From Epiperipatus broadwayi (Eukaryota; Onychophora; Udeonychophora; Euonychophora; Peripatidae), in assembly GCA_028023455.1 (NCBI GenBank), contig JAQFVV010000063.1:5938794-6002793 (forward strand): 64,000 nucleotides of DNA, in the 5' to 3' direction. Positions 62,450 through 64,000 of the stretch are shown here, piece by piece. Numbering within the stretch: the stretch's first letter is position 1; every line of letters begins with the position of its first letter. Both the position numbers and the translations under genes were made by a program. The notes beneath the pieces were generated by a model. It saw nothing but the letters and a program-made list of their open reading frames with translations, was not told the DNA's origin and made no database searches.

Positions 62450-63560
62450 ATATGCACAACGTTTTGAGAGGTATTAGTTTCCCCTCTTCTTCAGGTGTTG
62501 CTGGCCTGACCAGTGACAGTATTAGCATGGGATTCAAATCTGCGTCTTTAGATTCTTGAGCTTTAAATTTTAAGGTAATGCTCTAACCAACTGAATCCAT
62601 CCTGCCAAAGGCAACAGTCTTTAGTAATTTTATACACTTAACTATGAGGTTCCTCCTGATTTCTACATGTTTTCCTGAGAGCAAAGTTGATTAGTGGTTT
62701 CCATACATTATGTATAGTCACACTGGGTTGGTGTATGGAATTTTTTGCCATTGTCAGGTGAGCAGCTTCTTTAAATTTTCTTCTTTGTACCTTTACTTTT
62801 CTATACAATATTTTTGTATTTTCCCAATTGGACATATATTCATTGGGACATATAAGTTCTGCTACATTAGACACATCTGTTTTCTCTCTTCTAATCATCA
62901 GTTTGTGTTCTTGTAAGTACTTTTCAATGGAATGACTTGTCTCATCAAAATATGTTCTTTCACATTCACATGGTATTTCATAGATGCAGTTTTTTTCTTT
63001 TCATCATTTTAAGTTTAGGCTTTGTACATGTTAGAATTTCTTGCAGGGTGGTATGGCTCTGGAAAGCTGTTCTGATGTTATATTGATTGCAGATTTTTCT
63101 TAATAATCTGCTATTTTGGTGAGTATGGGTACACTACAGTACCAATAATTGTCTTTTTTCTTGATGGTTCTTTTTGTCTATTTAATTTTTTCTTAATAAC
63201 AGTTTATGGATAACCATTTTTCATAAGAGTATCTTCTATAGAGATCTTTTCTTTTGCCAAATCACTGGTTTCTGAACAATCTTCTTTTGCTATGTTCCAT
63301 AGTGATAGTATAACTCCAAGTTTTGTGTTTCTGGTGTGATTGGTTGTGTAGGCTAGATATTTTCCTATATGTGTAGGTTTTCAATAAACTGTAGTTTGAT
63401 TTTGCCACGAGGGAGTCTTGTCAGAACAACATCTAAGAATGCCATTTTTTTTCTGCTTCTGATTCTGTTGTAAATTTAATTGAAGGGAATATACTGTTGA
63501 TGTGTTTCCAGAAAACTTGTACCACCTGATGCTATGTTTTTGTAATATTTTTTTTTTAAT
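62450..63560 (-). pseudogene. Penelope-like element, reverse transcriptase end and GIY-YIG domain, broken
   Basis: On the minus strand the blocks follow Penelope-like order. HINSIFPSIKFTTESEAEKK (about 63430-63500) and AFLDVVLTRLPRGKIKLQF (about 63380-63440) match the 'IQFTxExE...LPFLDVLxxR' segment after the palm. IYEIPCECERTYFDETSHSI followed by EKYLQEHK (about 62905-62990) matches the GIY-YIG endonuclease ('VYxIPCxCgxxYIGeTxRxL...RLxEHK'), with the glycine of YIGET changed to D. The frame continues to a stop at 62638. Frameshifts and stops separate the blocks, so it is inactive. The 3' tail holds a tRNA-like segment and the sequence CCTGAAGAAGAGG...CCTCTCAAAACGTT (62461-62496). Confidence 0.85.
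62530..62612 (-). other. tRNA-like segment in the Penelope-like 3' region
   Basis: On the minus strand, ATTCAGTTGGTTAGAGCATT resembles a tRNA D-arm/A box and GATTTGAATCCC a B box, with about 40 bases between. The acceptor and T stems do not close, so it is not a working tRNA gene. It is either part of the Penelope-like 3' UTR or a separate tRNA-derived SINE sharing the CCTGAAGA...AAACGTT tail. Confidence 0.6.
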
Positions 63561-63569
63561 GCAATTATA

Positions 63570-63920
63570 TATTTTTAAAATATTTTGAGTAAAACAACAG
63601 AAAGGAAGAATAAACAAGAGGGACAAATGTAAATCTTTTGAAAGATTTTAAAATAACAATGAAAATAAAATTTATCTCAGAGCATTCTGGAAAATTTATT
63701 GAAATACTTATTTAATTATCATATGAAAATATATATGTCTTTTTTATCAAATGCTAACAAAAGAATGGTTTACCAAGGATAATTTATAATAATTATTTTA
63801 CCAAATGGAATAATTGTTTTTCAAAAGATTGCTGTAAAAAGTTTAACTTACTATGTGTTAATATATATGCATCTGATGCCAACAAATGGAATAACTAACA
63901 TGTAGAAAGTGCTGATAAAG
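63570..63920. other. AT-rich non-coding stretch, nothing recognised
   Basis: No frame or repeat was seen beyond a short T-run near 63548. Confidence 0.5.
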
Positions 63921-63925
63921 TTTAA

Positions 63926-63927
<2 letters not shown>

Positions 63928-63974
<47 letters not shown>
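63928..63974. repeat. (TA)n microsatellite
   Basis: About 23 TA units near the window end. Confidence 0.97.
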
Positions 63975-63977
<3 letters not shown>

Positions 63978-64000
63978 ACAAGTCAGATGTCACATGACTT

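Noticed and set aside
62461-62500. CTGAAGA...AAAAC in the Penelope-like tail as a hammerhead
   Set aside because: The boxes and an AGAGG/CCTCT stem are there, but the strand before CTGAAGA pairs directly with the strand after the AAAAC, which is the wrong topology. No cleavage-site strand pairs with GCAACAC beyond about three bases.
62530-62612. Functional tRNA gene
   Set aside because: A box and B box are recognisable, but acceptor and T stems do not pair.

Overview
The window is strongly AT-rich eukaryotic DNA, most likely intergenic or intronic sequence of an invertebrate metazoan. The evidence is dense (TA)n, (CTAT)n and (TTA)n microsatellites, many short inverted-repeat elements, and decayed copies of nearly every animal transposon class: non-LTR LINEs including an RTE-like one, a Penelope-like element with a GIY-YIG domain, an LTR element, hAT and Helitron. 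I cannot name the phylum. I found no host protein-coding gene, rRNA or intact tRNA gene, and nothing prokaryotic. Almost all open frames are translated microsatellites, pieces of transposons or chance frames in AT-rich DNA.

Layout. 0-8 kb: TA arrays, two less AT-rich islands that look like old transposon debris, a 337-bp inverted-repeat element at 4.7-5.0 kb, and a tRNA-like SINE with a (TTA)n tail at 7.8-8.0 kb. 8-22 kb: mostly featureless AT-rich DNA with inverted-repeat elements at 10.1-10.8, 11.5 and 20.3-21.2 kb and a broken Helitron helicase at 18.3-18.9 kb. 22.9-26.6 kb: a cluster of repeats carrying hammerhead-ribozyme motifs, including three tandem 413-bp units, plus a possible LTR fragment. 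27.8-29.7 kb: a broken non-LTR reverse transcriptase. 30-49 kb: sparse, with LINE fragments at 36.3-36.6 and 42.1-43.0 kb, a C21 tract inside a TA array at 36.9 kb, and a second ribozyme-bearing repeat at 45.1-45.5 kb. 49.3-56.1 kb: an LTR-flanked element whose only recognisable frame is a gag-like coiled-coil protein. 56.2-58.4 kb: an inverted-repeat element split by a hAT transposon with a perfect 8-bp target duplication. 59.8-61.0 kb: long (CTAT)n arrays. 62.4-63.6 kb: a broken Penelope-like element with a tRNA-like segment near its 3' end.

The main discovery is a set of hammerhead self-cleaving ribozyme motifs in short non-coding repeats. Three identical copies sit exactly one repeat unit apart in a tandem array (minus strand, 23.56-24.45 kb). 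An unrelated repeat family has a well-formed type I hammerhead with a canonical core (plus strand, 23.11-23.17 kb; decayed copy at 45.34-45.40 kb). A diverged relative of the tandem family lies at 26.33-26.37 kb, with compensatory changes in helix I. Tandem units bounded by hammerheads are the architecture of retrozymes: non-autonomous retroelements that pass through circular RNA and are thought to borrow Penelope-type reverse transcriptase in animals. A Penelope-like remnant is present in the same window. All folds were paired by eye and no search was run.
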